Positions 54,512-62,075 of a stretch of 64,000 nt of DNA are shown piece by piece. A program made the translations under genes and the position numbers. Positions within the stretch are counted from its first letter, which is position 1. The number at the start of each line of letters is the position of its first letter. Source of the stretch: Pseudomonas putida (lineage in GTDB: Bacteria; Pseudomonadota; Gammaproteobacteria; Pseudomonadales; Pseudomonadaceae); the NCBI RefSeq assembly GCF_002025705.1, contig NZ_CP018846.1:4393501-4457500 (forward strand). Reading direction: 5' to 3'. The notes beneath the pieces were generated by a model. It was given only the letters and a program-made list of their open reading frames with translations, did not search any database and was not told where the DNA came from.

Positions 54512-54991
54512 TCAAGGCCGCAAGGCACGCACATAATCCTGACAAGCCCGCAACGCAATCAACCCCCGGTCCCCTTCATCGGTGATGGCGATAATTCGTC
54601 GAGCATGCGCCGGCTCAAGTCCGGCGCGTACGGTTGCATGATCCACGCTGCCGGCGCTGGCGGCGGCCGGCACTGCATTGCAGACGGTGCTCCGCTCGAC
54701 CAGGACCGACAGGCGCAGATCGGCAGTAGCAAGGCGATCACGCAGGCGAGCCTGAAACTGTTGCGCATCGGCAAGCTCCTTGAAATGAAGGGTTTCACTG
54801 TCTTCCAGGCGTTGCTCAAGTGCTTGACGCTGCCCGCGCTCGGCGAGCAGCCGGGCAGCCTCGGCATCGGCCTGTACTTGCGCCAGCTGCACCAGTTGCC
54901 GCCCGCAGCGCCAGCCCTGTACCTGCCAGGCCAACGCTGCAGACAGCAGCAACAACAATGCCCCGAGGCCAAGCTGCAATCGGCTCAACAC
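54512..54991 (-). CDS. Phage lysis i-spanin (Rz-like)
   Basis: A 159-residue protein with one N-terminal membrane helix (LGLGALLLLLSAALAW) followed by a long helical periplasmic part (about 35-90) rich in Gln, Ala and Arg, the Rz design. It overlaps the endolysin stop. A second lysis gene, Rz1, lies within it in another frame. Together they would fuse inner and outer membranes at the end of lysis. Confidence 0.82.
   Translation of the reverse strand: MLSRLQLGLGALLLLLSAALAWQVQGWRCGRQLVQLAQVQADAEAARLLAERGQRQALEQRLEDSETLHFKELADAQQFQARLRDRLATADLRLSVLVERSTVCNAVPAAASAGSVDHATVRAGLEPAHARRIIAITDEGDRGLIALRACQDYVRALRP
54559..54768 (-). CDS. Nested o-spanin lipoprotein (Rz1-like)
   Basis: A 69-residue protein wholly inside the Rz gene in another frame. 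It has a lipoprotein signal (MRNSFRLACVIALLLPICAC, with ICAC as lipobox) and a short Pro-rich mature part (RPPPAPAA), as Rz1 proteins do. AGGAG lies seven bases before the ATG at 54768, an internal ribosome site that supports true use. Confidence 0.8.
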   Translation of the reverse strand: MRNSFRLACVIALLLPICACRSWSSGAPSAMQCRPPPAPAAWIMQPYAPDLSRRMLDELSPSPMKGTGG

Positions 54992-55533
54992 AACACCTCG
55001 CGCGCCCGTGCCCAGAGCTTGAGACGATCCTCCAGGCCATTGAGCCCACCATTGATATGGCGCGTGATTCGGTTGAACTCACCACGGTCAGCCAGGGCAT
55101 TAAGCCCACGCGAGTGCCAGAACCACGCCGCCGACTCGCAGGCCCAGCGCGGCTGCTCTAGCAATTGTGGTTGCGCCAGCAGGCGCTCGTCGCCGAACAG
55201 CGCACGGCTGCAGGCCTGGTAGTTATTGCGCCCGGTGACCTGGATCAGGCCGCGCCCGCAGTACAACTGGCCATCGCCATCGGCCTGCGGCGTATTGCCC
55301 AGGCGCAAAGCCAGGTTGCCAGTGTCATAGCGCGCCAGGTAGCGGTCACTGCCGAGTTCCTTCACGTAGCGGAACTGGCCGGACTCATGGCCGACCTGGG
55401 CAATGAACGCCGCCACACGCTTGGGGTTGTCGATCTCCCAGCGCGGCAGGGTGGCATTCAGTGCCGAAAGAAAAACGCCCGCAACGGGGCGGGTGTTCGG
55501 CAGAATCTGTAGCAATTGCGTTTCAGTGAGCAT
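54985..55533 (-). CDS. Endolysin, glycoside hydrolase family 19
   Basis: A 182-residue lysozyme/chitinase-type enzyme expected to cut peptidoglycan. AQVGHESGQF holds the catalytic Glu, and YCGRGLIQVTGRNNY is the GH19 phage signature. No signal peptide is seen, so it needs a holin; none is visible beside it. AAGGAG precedes the ATG. Confidence 0.9.
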   Translation of the reverse strand: MLTETQLLQILPNTRPVAGVFLSALNATLPRWEIDNPKRVAAFIAQVGHESGQFRYVKELGSDRYLARYDTGNLALRLGNTPQADGDGQLYCGRGLIQVTGRNNYQACSRALFGDERLLAQPQLLEQPRWACESAAWFWHSRGLNALADRGEFNRITRHINGGLNGLEDRLKLWARAREVLC

Positions 55534-55561
55534 ATCTGAATCTCCTTCCCTGTATCGTCCA

Positions 55562-56596
55562 TCAAGCCCTGGTAGCGGCCTGCCGGCGGGGCGCTGCCCC
55601 CTTCGCTTTTACCTTGCCCGTCTTGCCGCCATTGCCCTGCACCGTGGTGCGCCAGCCCGAGCTGGTGAACACCTGCTCCACCGAATCGATCTGGTATTGC
55701 CCGTCGAGGCCATCGACGAAACCCAACAGGTCGATGCTGCGTTCGGCGAACAGGTCGGTACGCCCCGGCAGGTCCAGGCGCACCTGGGCAGTGTCGCGGT
55801 TGAAGCTGGCCAGGCGTGCCCTGGCCGCCTGTTCGGCAGCCGCGCGGTTGGGATAAAGGTGGCGGTCGGTGTGCACCGGCCGCTGGCCGTCAACGGCCTC
55901 CTCGTTGACCAGCTCGATGGTTTTCGACTCACCACTGGCGATGTCCAGATGACGAGTGCGCACGGCTCGGCGCGCAGCTTTATCGTCCAGGCGAAAATGC
56001 CACTGGCTGACCTCGTTGCGGGCGATACCGACCACGCCCAAGGATTTGCCGCTGGCGCTCTGCCCTGACTGGCGCGGCAGCACCAGTAGCTGCCCGTCGG
56101 CGAGTTTGGCGGTACAGTCGTACTGGCGGGCCAGGCGCGTGATGAAGTTGAAATCCGACTCGTTGCACTGATCGACCCGTGGCACCTGAATGAGCACCGG
56201 GCAGACCGCTTGCCAACCATTACGCGCGCCGATCTCGGCGACAATGCGCTGCACAGGCACGGCCTCCCAGCTGCCACTGCGAATACTCCTGCCGCTGCCA
56301 CGCAAGTCACTGGCCTTGCCGCGAATCACCAGGGTATCGGGTGGGCCAGACAGTTCGACCTCGTCAACGGTGTAACGCCCCAGCCGGGTCAGCGGCTGGC
56401 CGGCGTAACCCAGATGCACCTCGATCAGTGCGCCGCGCGCCGGCAACGCCACGGCGCCATCGCGCGCGTCGATGCGCAGCTCGAAGTCATCCGATTCCAT
56501 GCCCGGTTTGTCGGTGGTACGCAGCAGCAACAGTCGGTCGTTGATCAACGCAGTAATGTCCTTGCCATCGGCCTGGATGCGAAATACCGGTTGCAT
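55562..56596 (-). CDS. Phage late control / tail hub protein D (gpD-like)
   Basis: A 344-residue P2 gpD-type protein, part of the tail hub at the baseplate. It includes DGKDITALINDRLLLLRTTDKPGMESDDFELRI at the N-terminus and NESDFNFITRLARQYDCTAKLADGQLLVLP in the middle. The Lys/Ala/Arg-rich end is ordinary for the family. Confidence 0.92.
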   Translation of the reverse strand: MQPVFRIQADGKDITALINDRLLLLRTTDKPGMESDDFELRIDARDGAVALPARGALIEVHLGYAGQPLTRLGRYTVDEVELSGPPDTLVIRGKASDLRGSGRSIRSGSWEAVPVQRIVAEIGARNGWQAVCPVLIQVPRVDQCNESDFNFITRLARQYDCTAKLADGQLLVLPRQSGQSASGKSLGVVGIARNEVSQWHFRLDDKAARRAVRTRHLDIASGESKTIELVNEEAVDGQRPVHTDRHLYPNRAAAEQAARARLASFNRDTAQVRLDLPGRTDLFAERSIDLLGFVDGLDGQYQIDSVEQVFTSSGWRTTVQGNGGKTGKVKAKGAAPRRQAATRA

Positions 56597-56600
56597 GGCA

Positions 56601-56807
56601 TCAGTCCCACAGCTGCACGACGTTGGCCGCAGCCGGCGCCAGCGTCGGCAAGCGGATCGTCACACCACTGCGAAACGGCTGGGCCTCATCGGCAAGCCCC
56701 TGGTTGGCTTGCAACACCGCCTCGACGCTACCGTCGAGATGCCCGTAATAGTGGTGGCAGAGGGTATCGAGCACGTCCCCCTCAGACGTTTTGCAGGTCT
56801 TGTCCAT
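56601..56807 (-). CDS. Phage tail protein X (gpX-like)
   Basis: A 68-residue LysM-like protein with GDVLDTLCHHYYGHLDGSVEAVLQANQGLAD and IRLP, the gpX pattern. It overlaps the end of the U gene by 26 bases, which suggests coupled translation, and lies four bases before D. Confidence 0.9.
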   Translation of the reverse strand: MDKTCKTSEGDVLDTLCHHYYGHLDGSVEAVLQANQGLADEAQPFRSGVTIRLPTLAPAAANVVQLWD

Positions 56808-57627
56808 AACTGACGAACTCCAGTGAGAATCCTTGTTTGCGGGGAATGCCGCCGGCCAGCAAGGCGCCCTGCTCTTCCTCGATGCTGGTCAGGCACCAGG
56901 TACCGAGCACTTCGCCATAACCGGTGGTCAGCGACAGCGGCAGCAGCTGCCGGCCGATACCGCGCAGCGCCTGCAGCTGGCCCAACCCACCCTTGAAACC
57001 AGGGAAGATCGCACCACGGATACTGATGCTTTCTTCGCCCAGGCTCACTGCCTGTTGGGCGTTCTCGCGGCTCAGGCGCTCTTGCCCGGCCCAACGGAAT
57101 CGGGTTTGCCGGCGCAGCTGGTCGAAAGCGGCGGTGTCGAGGTTGAAGTAGTACGGTGCAGCGTTGGCCTTGAGTGGCTGCAGAACCAGCAGGTGCGGGA
57201 ACGGCTTGATCGCTTCTGCCGCCGGGGTAACATCCGGCGCGAAACCGAAGGTCGAAAGCACACCACTGGCGACCGAACGGGCATCGCCGATCACTCGCCG
57301 GATGGCCGCTCCGGCCTTGCCCAGGTGTTCGGCGAAGGCATCGACGCGGTCGCGTACCTTGCGCACCACGTCGAGGGTCTGGTCATACTTGGCAATCACC
57401 TTGTCGACACGCTGCTTGGCCGAATCGATGGCGCGCATCGTGCGTTGCAGGCGCTTGCCGATTTCCGGGCCGATCCAGGGCAGGGCTTCGAGCTCGGCGG
57501 CCGCCTCCCTGGCGTGGCCGACCGCCTGGTTCATCGGGTCGAGCATGGCGTCGGCACGCCGACGCCCCTCCTCGCCCGCCTTGACCAGTGCATGCAAGCC
57601 GCCTTGCAACTGTTCCAGGTAGGTCAT
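56782..57627 (-). CDS. Phage tail protein U (gpU-like) with N-terminal helical extension
   Basis: A 281-residue protein. The C-terminal ~140 residues fit P2 gpU (tail terminator/completion; RWAGQERLSRENAQQAVSLGEESISIRGAIFPGFKGG). The N-terminal ~130 residues are a helical, charged extension not found in P2 gpU. ATG at 57627 has GAGGAGG upstream. Confidence 0.85.
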   Translation of the reverse strand: MTYLEQLQGGLHALVKAGEEGRRRADAMLDPMNQAVGHAREAAAELEALPWIGPEIGKRLQRTMRAIDSAKQRVDKVIAKYDQTLDVVRKVRDRVDAFAEHLGKAGAAIRRVIGDARSVASGVLSTFGFAPDVTPAAEAIKPFPHLLVLQPLKANAAPYYFNLDTAAFDQLRRQTRFRWAGQERLSRENAQQAVSLGEESISIRGAIFPGFKGGLGQLQALRGIGRQLLPLSLTTGYGEVLGTWCLTSIEEEQGALLAGGIPRKQGFSLEFVSYGQDLQNV

Positions 57628-57636
57628 GGGTCCTCC

Positions 57637-59439
57637 TCATGGCTGTGGTTGATCGGCCATCTGCACCGAACGCGCCTGGCGCATCAGGTCGTCGAGCACG
57701 CGGCGGGCGATGGCTTCCAGTTGTTGCAGGGTGGTCGGGTCGTCGAAGCTGTTGTTGAAGGTCACCGGCATGTTGGCGGTGAAGGTGAACTGCTGGTTGG
57801 TGGGAGCTGGTTGTGTCGCAAGGGTGGGCGCCGATTGCGCAGTAGCGGCCTCCGAGACGCGAACACCACTGCCCGCCGGGGCTTGTGCCCCCGGGGCCTG
57901 CCCAACAACCGACGAGGTGATGCCCAAATGACTCGAAGCAGATACAGCAGGCATACTGGTGGAAGTGCCTTCGTTGCCAAGCCCCGCGCCCAAGGCTTTG
58001 CCCAACCAGTTGCCGAGACTTTCTCCCCCCATGCCACCTATCACGCCACCAATCAGCCCCCCTACCGCAGTACCGATGACCGGCACGACAGAACCGATCG
58101 CAGCACCGGCAGCGGCACCCGCCAGGGAGCCTCCCAGCCCCCCTACCGCGCTGCCGTAACCTTCCATCTTTTGTGCCGGCGTCGCGTTGCTGCTGTATGT
58201 GTCAACCAGCTGCAGGGAGGCATCCAGGAGCGCACCGACGGGTACTCGCCTCATCAACCCCTTGACCATGCCGAAGCGGCTACTGCCGCCCTGCCCGGGC
58301 GAAGGCGAGAGAGGAGCAAGCCCAAAGCCCCGCTCTGCTCGCTGAGTCCTTGCAGAAGAGGCAGCAAGGCTGGCTTGCTCGATGGATAGGACACCAGAAT
58401 TGGGAGCAGATGGCTGCGGTTGTCGCGTTTCGCGTTCCTCCTCTAGGCCCTCGTCAACTTCCTCTTCCTCCTCTTCTTCTTCCAGTTCCTCCTCTTCGTC
58501 CTCATTCGCTTGCCTTTCGTTGGATTGCGGCGCTTTGTTGCGACTCACTGAGCCCTTGGCATTGCCATCGGTGATGCTCGCCGCTGCAGTTGTCGAGCTT
58601 TGTGCTCTCGGCCCTGGCTTGCCTTCGTACATGGCCAGGTCATACAGACCGCCGCCAAGCACTCCGCCGACCCATTCGCCAATAAAACCACCCGCCATGC
58701 TGGCGTATTCCTGCACACGCGAGTTCTTGGAAAGCGTTGCCCCCAATGCAGCACCCAACAGGCTGCCACCCAACTCTCCGGCAGCGGCCCCAACACCCTT
58801 GGCCTTGTCTTCAGGTGAATCGCCTTCCAACAAAGCCTTGGCACCAGAGACCGCCGCGTTGACAACCCCTGTCTCCAAGCGAGTGCTGACTGCCTTGCGC
58901 GCTCGTTGCCTTCTCTCTGGGGGTAAGTGACGGTCAACTTCAAAGGCAGTACGAGCGCCGACAATCAAGCCTCCACCCAATACCGACGTGAGGACCATGG
59001 CACTTTCGGCCGCGCTTCTGCGCTTTCGGGATGAAGCCTCAAGTGCAGCATCCGGGGCCTTGGAACCAGAGCCCGATGACTGCCCAAGCTTTGCTCCGTC
59101 AACGGTCAACGTCTTGAACTTCGCCAACCCTGCTATCACCTGATCCAGCATCAGATAGTGCTGGCGCAAACGCTCGACTGCCTCAGCCTCACTCCACAAC
59201 CGGGTGATCTGGTCTTCGTGTTGCTGCTCCTGGTCCAGCTCCAGCTGGCGTTCGACCTGGCGTACCTTGCCGAGCTCCAACCCCAGGCGGATCACCTCGC
59301 CGATGAGCCTGCCAAGCCGGGTGCCATCCGCCTGCCTGCGCAGGCGTTCGACATCCTGGCGCAACTGCTCGATGGCATGGCCCAAGGGGTTGGTGACGGT
59401 GACGCCGAGCCCGAGGGTGAACACCTGTGTGTTCGCCAT
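57637..59439 (-). CDS. Phage tail tape measure protein
   Basis: A 600-residue tape measure. The N-terminal ~115 residues are helical (LRQDVERLRRQADGTRLG). Two glycine-zipper blocks (about 235-280 and 435-500) flank a run of about 17 Glu/Asp (about 335-355) and a linker. The C-terminal segment ends in a helix (TTLQQLEAIARRVLDDLMRQAR). Length sets tail length in this class; at the rule of about 1.5 angstrom per residue it would give a tail near 90 nm. The SD AAGGAGGA precedes the ATG. Confidence 0.85.
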   Translation of the reverse strand: MANTQVFTLGLGVTVTNPLGHAIEQLRQDVERLRRQADGTRLGRLIGEVIRLGLELGKVRQVERQLELDQEQQHEDQITRLWSEAEAVERLRQHYLMLDQVIAGLAKFKTLTVDGAKLGQSSGSGSKAPDAALEASSRKRRSAAESAMVLTSVLGGGLIVGARTAFEVDRHLPPERRQRARKAVSTRLETGVVNAAVSGAKALLEGDSPEDKAKGVGAAAGELGGSLLGAALGATLSKNSRVQEYASMAGGFIGEWVGGVLGGGLYDLAMYEGKPGPRAQSSTTAAASITDGNAKGSVSRNKAPQSNERQANEDEEEELEEEEEEEEVDEGLEEERETRQPQPSAPNSGVLSIEQASLAASSARTQRAERGFGLAPLSPSPGQGGSSRFGMVKGLMRRVPVGALLDASLQLVDTYSSNATPAQKMEGYGSAVGGLGGSLAGAAAGAAIGSVVPVIGTAVGGLIGGVIGGMGGESLGNWLGKALGAGLGNEGTSTSMPAVSASSHLGITSSVVGQAPGAQAPAGSGVRVSEAATAQSAPTLATQPAPTNQQFTFTANMPVTFNNSFDDPTTLQQLEAIARRVLDDLMRQARSVQMADQPQP

Positions 59440-59452
59440 AGGTTCCTCCTTG

Positions 59453-59566
59453 TCACGGCGCGAGCCACCAGACCATGTCGCCGTACGACATGGTCATGAT
59501 TTCGCTCGCGGAAAAGTTCAGCTCCTTGGCCAGCCGCTTTGCTGCGGCCTTCTGCCGGGCCGGGTC
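59453..59566 (-). CDS. E' extension of the tail assembly chaperone (reached by frameshift)
   Basis: This 38-codon frame (37 residues plus stop) follows directly after the E gene in the +1 frame and has no usable start codon or ribosome site of its own at its left end. It reads DPARQKAAAKRLAKEL, then SASEIMTMSYGDMVWWLAP, which resembles the short GpE/E' domain of P2-like phages. It is thought to be made only as an E-E' fusion of 137 residues. Confidence 0.75.
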   Translation of the reverse strand, partial: DPARQKAAAKRLAKELNFSASEIMTMSYGDMVWWLAP

Positions 59567-59570
59567 AAAG
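59564..59570 (-). promoter_or_regulatory. Candidate programmed +1 frameshift site CTTTGAC
   Basis: On the minus strand the E frame ends ...GAA CTT TGA C. CTT TGA C is the same heptamer used in the RF2 (prfB) +1 frameshift. A slip from CTT to TTT moves reading to GAC, the first E' codon. AGGA seven bases before CTT is a weak Shine-Dalgarno-like element; in prfB it is closer. Confidence 0.7.
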
Positions 59571-59867
59571 TTCGTCGTCCTGCACCAGGCGAAAATAGCC
59601 GCTTTGCAGGCGGCCATAGTCCTTCAGGGCAAGGCCTTCGAGGTCCTTGATGCCAACCTCGGCCAGCGACGCGAACAGGTTAAGTTCGCGCTGCTCGTCA
59701 TCAGCCGCACCACCGGCCTGGGCATTGCGGATATCGCGCACGGTCGGCGCCCGCAGCGACAGGCTGTCGACCTGGACGCCGTTGGCCTCGCTGGGGCGCG
59801 ACAGGCGCACAGTGACGCGGTCGGCACTCAGGGTCAGCCATTGCGGCTGCTTTTTCGCTTGAGCCAT
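59565..59867 (-). CDS. Phage tail assembly chaperone E (gpE-like)
   Basis: A 100-residue protein of the E/41/14 tail assembly chaperone class: MAQAKKQPQWLTLSADRVTVRL and SLRAPTVRDIRNAQAGG are visible. Such genes between tube and tape measure usually produce two forms by ribosomal frameshifting; see the site at its stop codon. It starts ten bases after the tube gene. Confidence 0.88.
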   Translation of the reverse strand: MAQAKKQPQWLTLSADRVTVRLSRPSEANGVQVDSLSLRAPTVRDIRNAQAGGAADDEQRELNLFASLAEVGIKDLEGLALKDYGRLQSGYFRLVQDDEL

Positions 59868-59877
59868 GGTCGTCTCC

Positions 59878-60387
59878 TTACAAGCCGAGCGCGGCGCGCT
59901 GGGCAGCCAGCTGGTCGACGCCATCGATCACCCGCTTCATGCCCAGTGCGTCGATCTCGTAGATCAGGCGGCCATCGACTTCGAGCTTGTAGTAGGTCAG
60001 GCCGACACTGTGCTTGATCTCGGCCTTGTCGCCGGACTTCCAGTCGCCCATGTCGATTTCCTTCAGGGTGCCACGCAGGGTCACCACCACCGGGTTGATC
60101 TTGCCCTTGAGGCCCTTGAAGGCGCCGCGGAAAGTGCCATTGAAGCCGCTGCCATCGGCCAGGCCGAAGAACTTCAGCGCTTCACGGCGTACGCCAGTGG
60201 TGGTGAACGCCGCTTCCTGCTTCTCCATGCCCAGGTCCATCTCGACCGGCATGTCCATGCCGCCGGGGCGGTGTTCTTCCATCTTCAGGGTGAGTTTGGG
60301 CAGGGTCAGGCTGGGTACATCGCCCTGGAAGCTGACGCCATCGACGAACAGGTTCAGGTTGGCCAGGGTTTCGGGAATCATTGCCAT
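59878..60387 (-). CDS. Phage major tail tube protein (FII-like)
   Basis: A 169-residue P2 FII-type tube protein: AMIPETLANLNLFVDGVSFQGDV at the start, GGMDMPVEMDLGMEKQ in the middle, and DGVDQLAAQRAALGL at the end. AAGGAG precedes the ATG. Follows the sheath by 13 bases. Confidence 0.94.
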   Translation of the reverse strand: MAMIPETLANLNLFVDGVSFQGDVPSLTLPKLTLKMEEHRPGGMDMPVEMDLGMEKQEAAFTTTGVRREALKFFGLADGSGFNGTFRGAFKGLKGKINPVVVTLRGTLKEIDMGDWKSGDKAEIKHSVGLTYYKLEVDGRLIYEIDALGMKRVIDGVDQLAAQRAALGL

Positions 60388-60400
60388 GTAGATGCGCTCC

Positions 60401-61567
60401 TTAAGCGGCGGAATCGAGGACTTCGGTCAGCCATTGGTTAGTGACTTCAACGCGGAAATTGGGGTTTTCGGCAGGCGGCACGTCGGTGAAGCGGATGTTC
60501 CAGTACACCTTGCCCTGTTCGAGCTGGCTGGCCGTGTTCAGCTCCGGGTCGGCGAAGACCTCGAAGTTGATGATCGCGCCCTGGTTCTTCAGGTCGCGCA
60601 TGAAGGCCTGCAGGCCTTCGGTGACGTCCTTGACGTAGGTGGCAGTGATGGCGCGGTCGACCGCCCACTTGTGGCCGTAGAGGATCGCGTCCATGACGAT
60701 GTCCATGGTCCGCACGCGGGTGACGAAGGCCCATTTCGGATCGCTGGACAAGGTGCGGTTGCCCCACAGGCGGAAGCCGTCGTCGCGGATGATGGTGGCG
60801 ATTTTGGCGTTGTTCAGCAGGTTGGCGCGGCAGCTGTCGTCGCCATCGAGGAACTCCACCGGGCGGGTGGTGCCGGTGATGCCGACGAACTCCTTGTTCG
60901 ACGGCGAGGCCCAGAAGCCGTATTCGCTGTCGGTCCAGGCGAACAGGCCCGCGACCCAGGCTGAGCCCGGCGCATCGACGGTGGCCTCCTCGCCGTTGTC
61001 CCAGTACTGCACGCCCGGGTCGACCAGGAAGGCGCGCTTGGCGCCGAAGTTCTTGGCGTAGTCGAGGGCTGCCTCATCAGTGGTGTTGGGGCCGTCGATG
61101 ATGGCGATGCCGCGCAGCTTGTCAGCCAGCGCTACCAGGGCGGTGCCGACCGCCTGGGTGGCGCTGTGGCGTGGTGCGGCCAGCAGGCGCGGCTGGGCGT
61201 TGAAGCGGCTCTTGCCGTCGAGCAGCGCTTGCAGGCCGGTGCGCTTGCCGTCGGCCTGCACGCTGCCGATGATCGCGGCGGTCTGCTCCGCTGCATCGTC
61301 CAGCTTGGCCACGCCACAGGCGACGATGACCGCCTTGGCGCGGGTGTAGATGGCCCGGCAGGCCTTGGTGATGGCGGCGTTTTCGCCGAAGGCGGCGACG
61401 GCTTCACGTTCGCTGGTGATCAGCACCAGGTCGTTGGCCTTGGCCGTGACGCCAGCGCCTTCGGTGAAGGTGTCGACCAGGCCGATGATCGAGGAAGAAG
61501 GCAGCGCGATGCTGCGGGCGCCGGTGTCGACATTGGTTACGGTGACGCCGTGGAAGAATCCACTCAT
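60401..61567 (-). CDS. Phage contractile tail sheath protein (FI-like)
   Basis: A 388-residue sheath subunit: MSGFFHGVTVTNVDTGARSI at the start, FGAKRAFLVDPGVQYWD and WVAGLFAWTDSEYGFWASPSN in the middle, and RLWGNRTLSSDPKWAFV late. Its presence shows the tail is contractile (R-type), not flexible. GGAG lies nine bases before the ATG. Confidence 0.95.
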   Translation of the reverse strand: MSGFFHGVTVTNVDTGARSIALPSSSIIGLVDTFTEGAGVTAKANDLVLITSEREAVAAFGENAAITKACRAIYTRAKAVIVACGVAKLDDAAEQTAAIIGSVQADGKRTGLQALLDGKSRFNAQPRLLAAPRHSATQAVGTALVALADKLRGIAIIDGPNTTDEAALDYAKNFGAKRAFLVDPGVQYWDNGEEATVDAPGSAWVAGLFAWTDSEYGFWASPSNKEFVGITGTTRPVEFLDGDDSCRANLLNNAKIATIIRDDGFRLWGNRTLSSDPKWAFVTRVRTMDIVMDAILYGHKWAVDRAITATYVKDVTEGLQAFMRDLKNQGAIINFEVFADPELNTASQLEQGKVYWNIRFTDVPPAENPNFRVEVTNQWLTEVLDSAA

Positions 61568-61639
61568 ATAGGTTTACTCCAGGTTCAGGTACGAAAAGGC
61601 CCTGCGAGTGCAGGGCCGGTAAGAATCAGTCAGATAGAA

Positions 61640-61662
61640 AAAAGCCCCGAGGAGACGGGGCC
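61640..61662 (-). terminator. Terminator between fiber assembly gene and sheath
   Basis: GCCCCG pairs with CGGGGC on a six-base loop, with a T-run on the minus strand directly after the fiber assembly gene stop. A second hairpin (GGCCCTGC/GCAGGGCC) lies at 61597-61616. Sheath genes may so need a separate promoter or antitermination. Confidence 0.65.
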
Positions 61663-62064
61663 TTACTGTGATTGCAGAGCAATCCAAACCGGTGGTTCAG
61701 GCTTCGATGAGGAGTCAGGGAACATTGAAGAAGCTGGCCAATCACGAAGACTCTGTCTGTAGGTGAGAAGCTCGGTGTATTGCTGAGACGTCAGCGAAGT
61801 ACTGATATTCATTGCGAGCTCATCGCGATGACGCATCACTAGCCATTCACCAGATTGCAGCTGATAATCACGCCACATGCGTAACGCTAAATTCGACTCA
61901 CTTTCAGCCGTGACAGAGGGGGGAACATAACCTCCCTCGACAACTTGCCAACCTGGCATCGTCTCAAGAGTACACTTTTCCCAGACAAGGTCGGAATGGT
62001 AGCGGTCGACTGGATTGATATCGGTAACTTCCATCACCTGACCGTTTGCAATTCGTGCCCACAT
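61663..62064 (-). CDS. Phage tail fiber assembly protein
   Basis: A 133-residue protein of the fiber chaperone type: ARIANGQVMEVTDINP at the start, and LALRMWRDYQLQSGEWLVMRHRDELAM with YRQSLRDWPAS late, typical of the fiber assembly/tail chaperone group. It follows the fiber gene by 11 bases, and fiber and chaperone usually travel as a pair. Confidence 0.85.
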   Translation of the reverse strand: MWARIANGQVMEVTDINPVDRYHSDLVWEKCTLETMPGWQVVEGGYVPPSVTAESESNLALRMWRDYQLQSGEWLVMRHRDELAMNISTSLTSQQYTELLTYRQSLRDWPASSMFPDSSSKPEPPVWIALQSQ

Positions 62065-62075
62065 ATAAAATCTCT

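Noticed and set aside
59453..59566. E' reached by a -1 slip as in P2
   Set aside because: The -1 frame relative to E ends soon at AGC TGA and lacks the GpE-like sequence; only +1 (or -2) reaches it.
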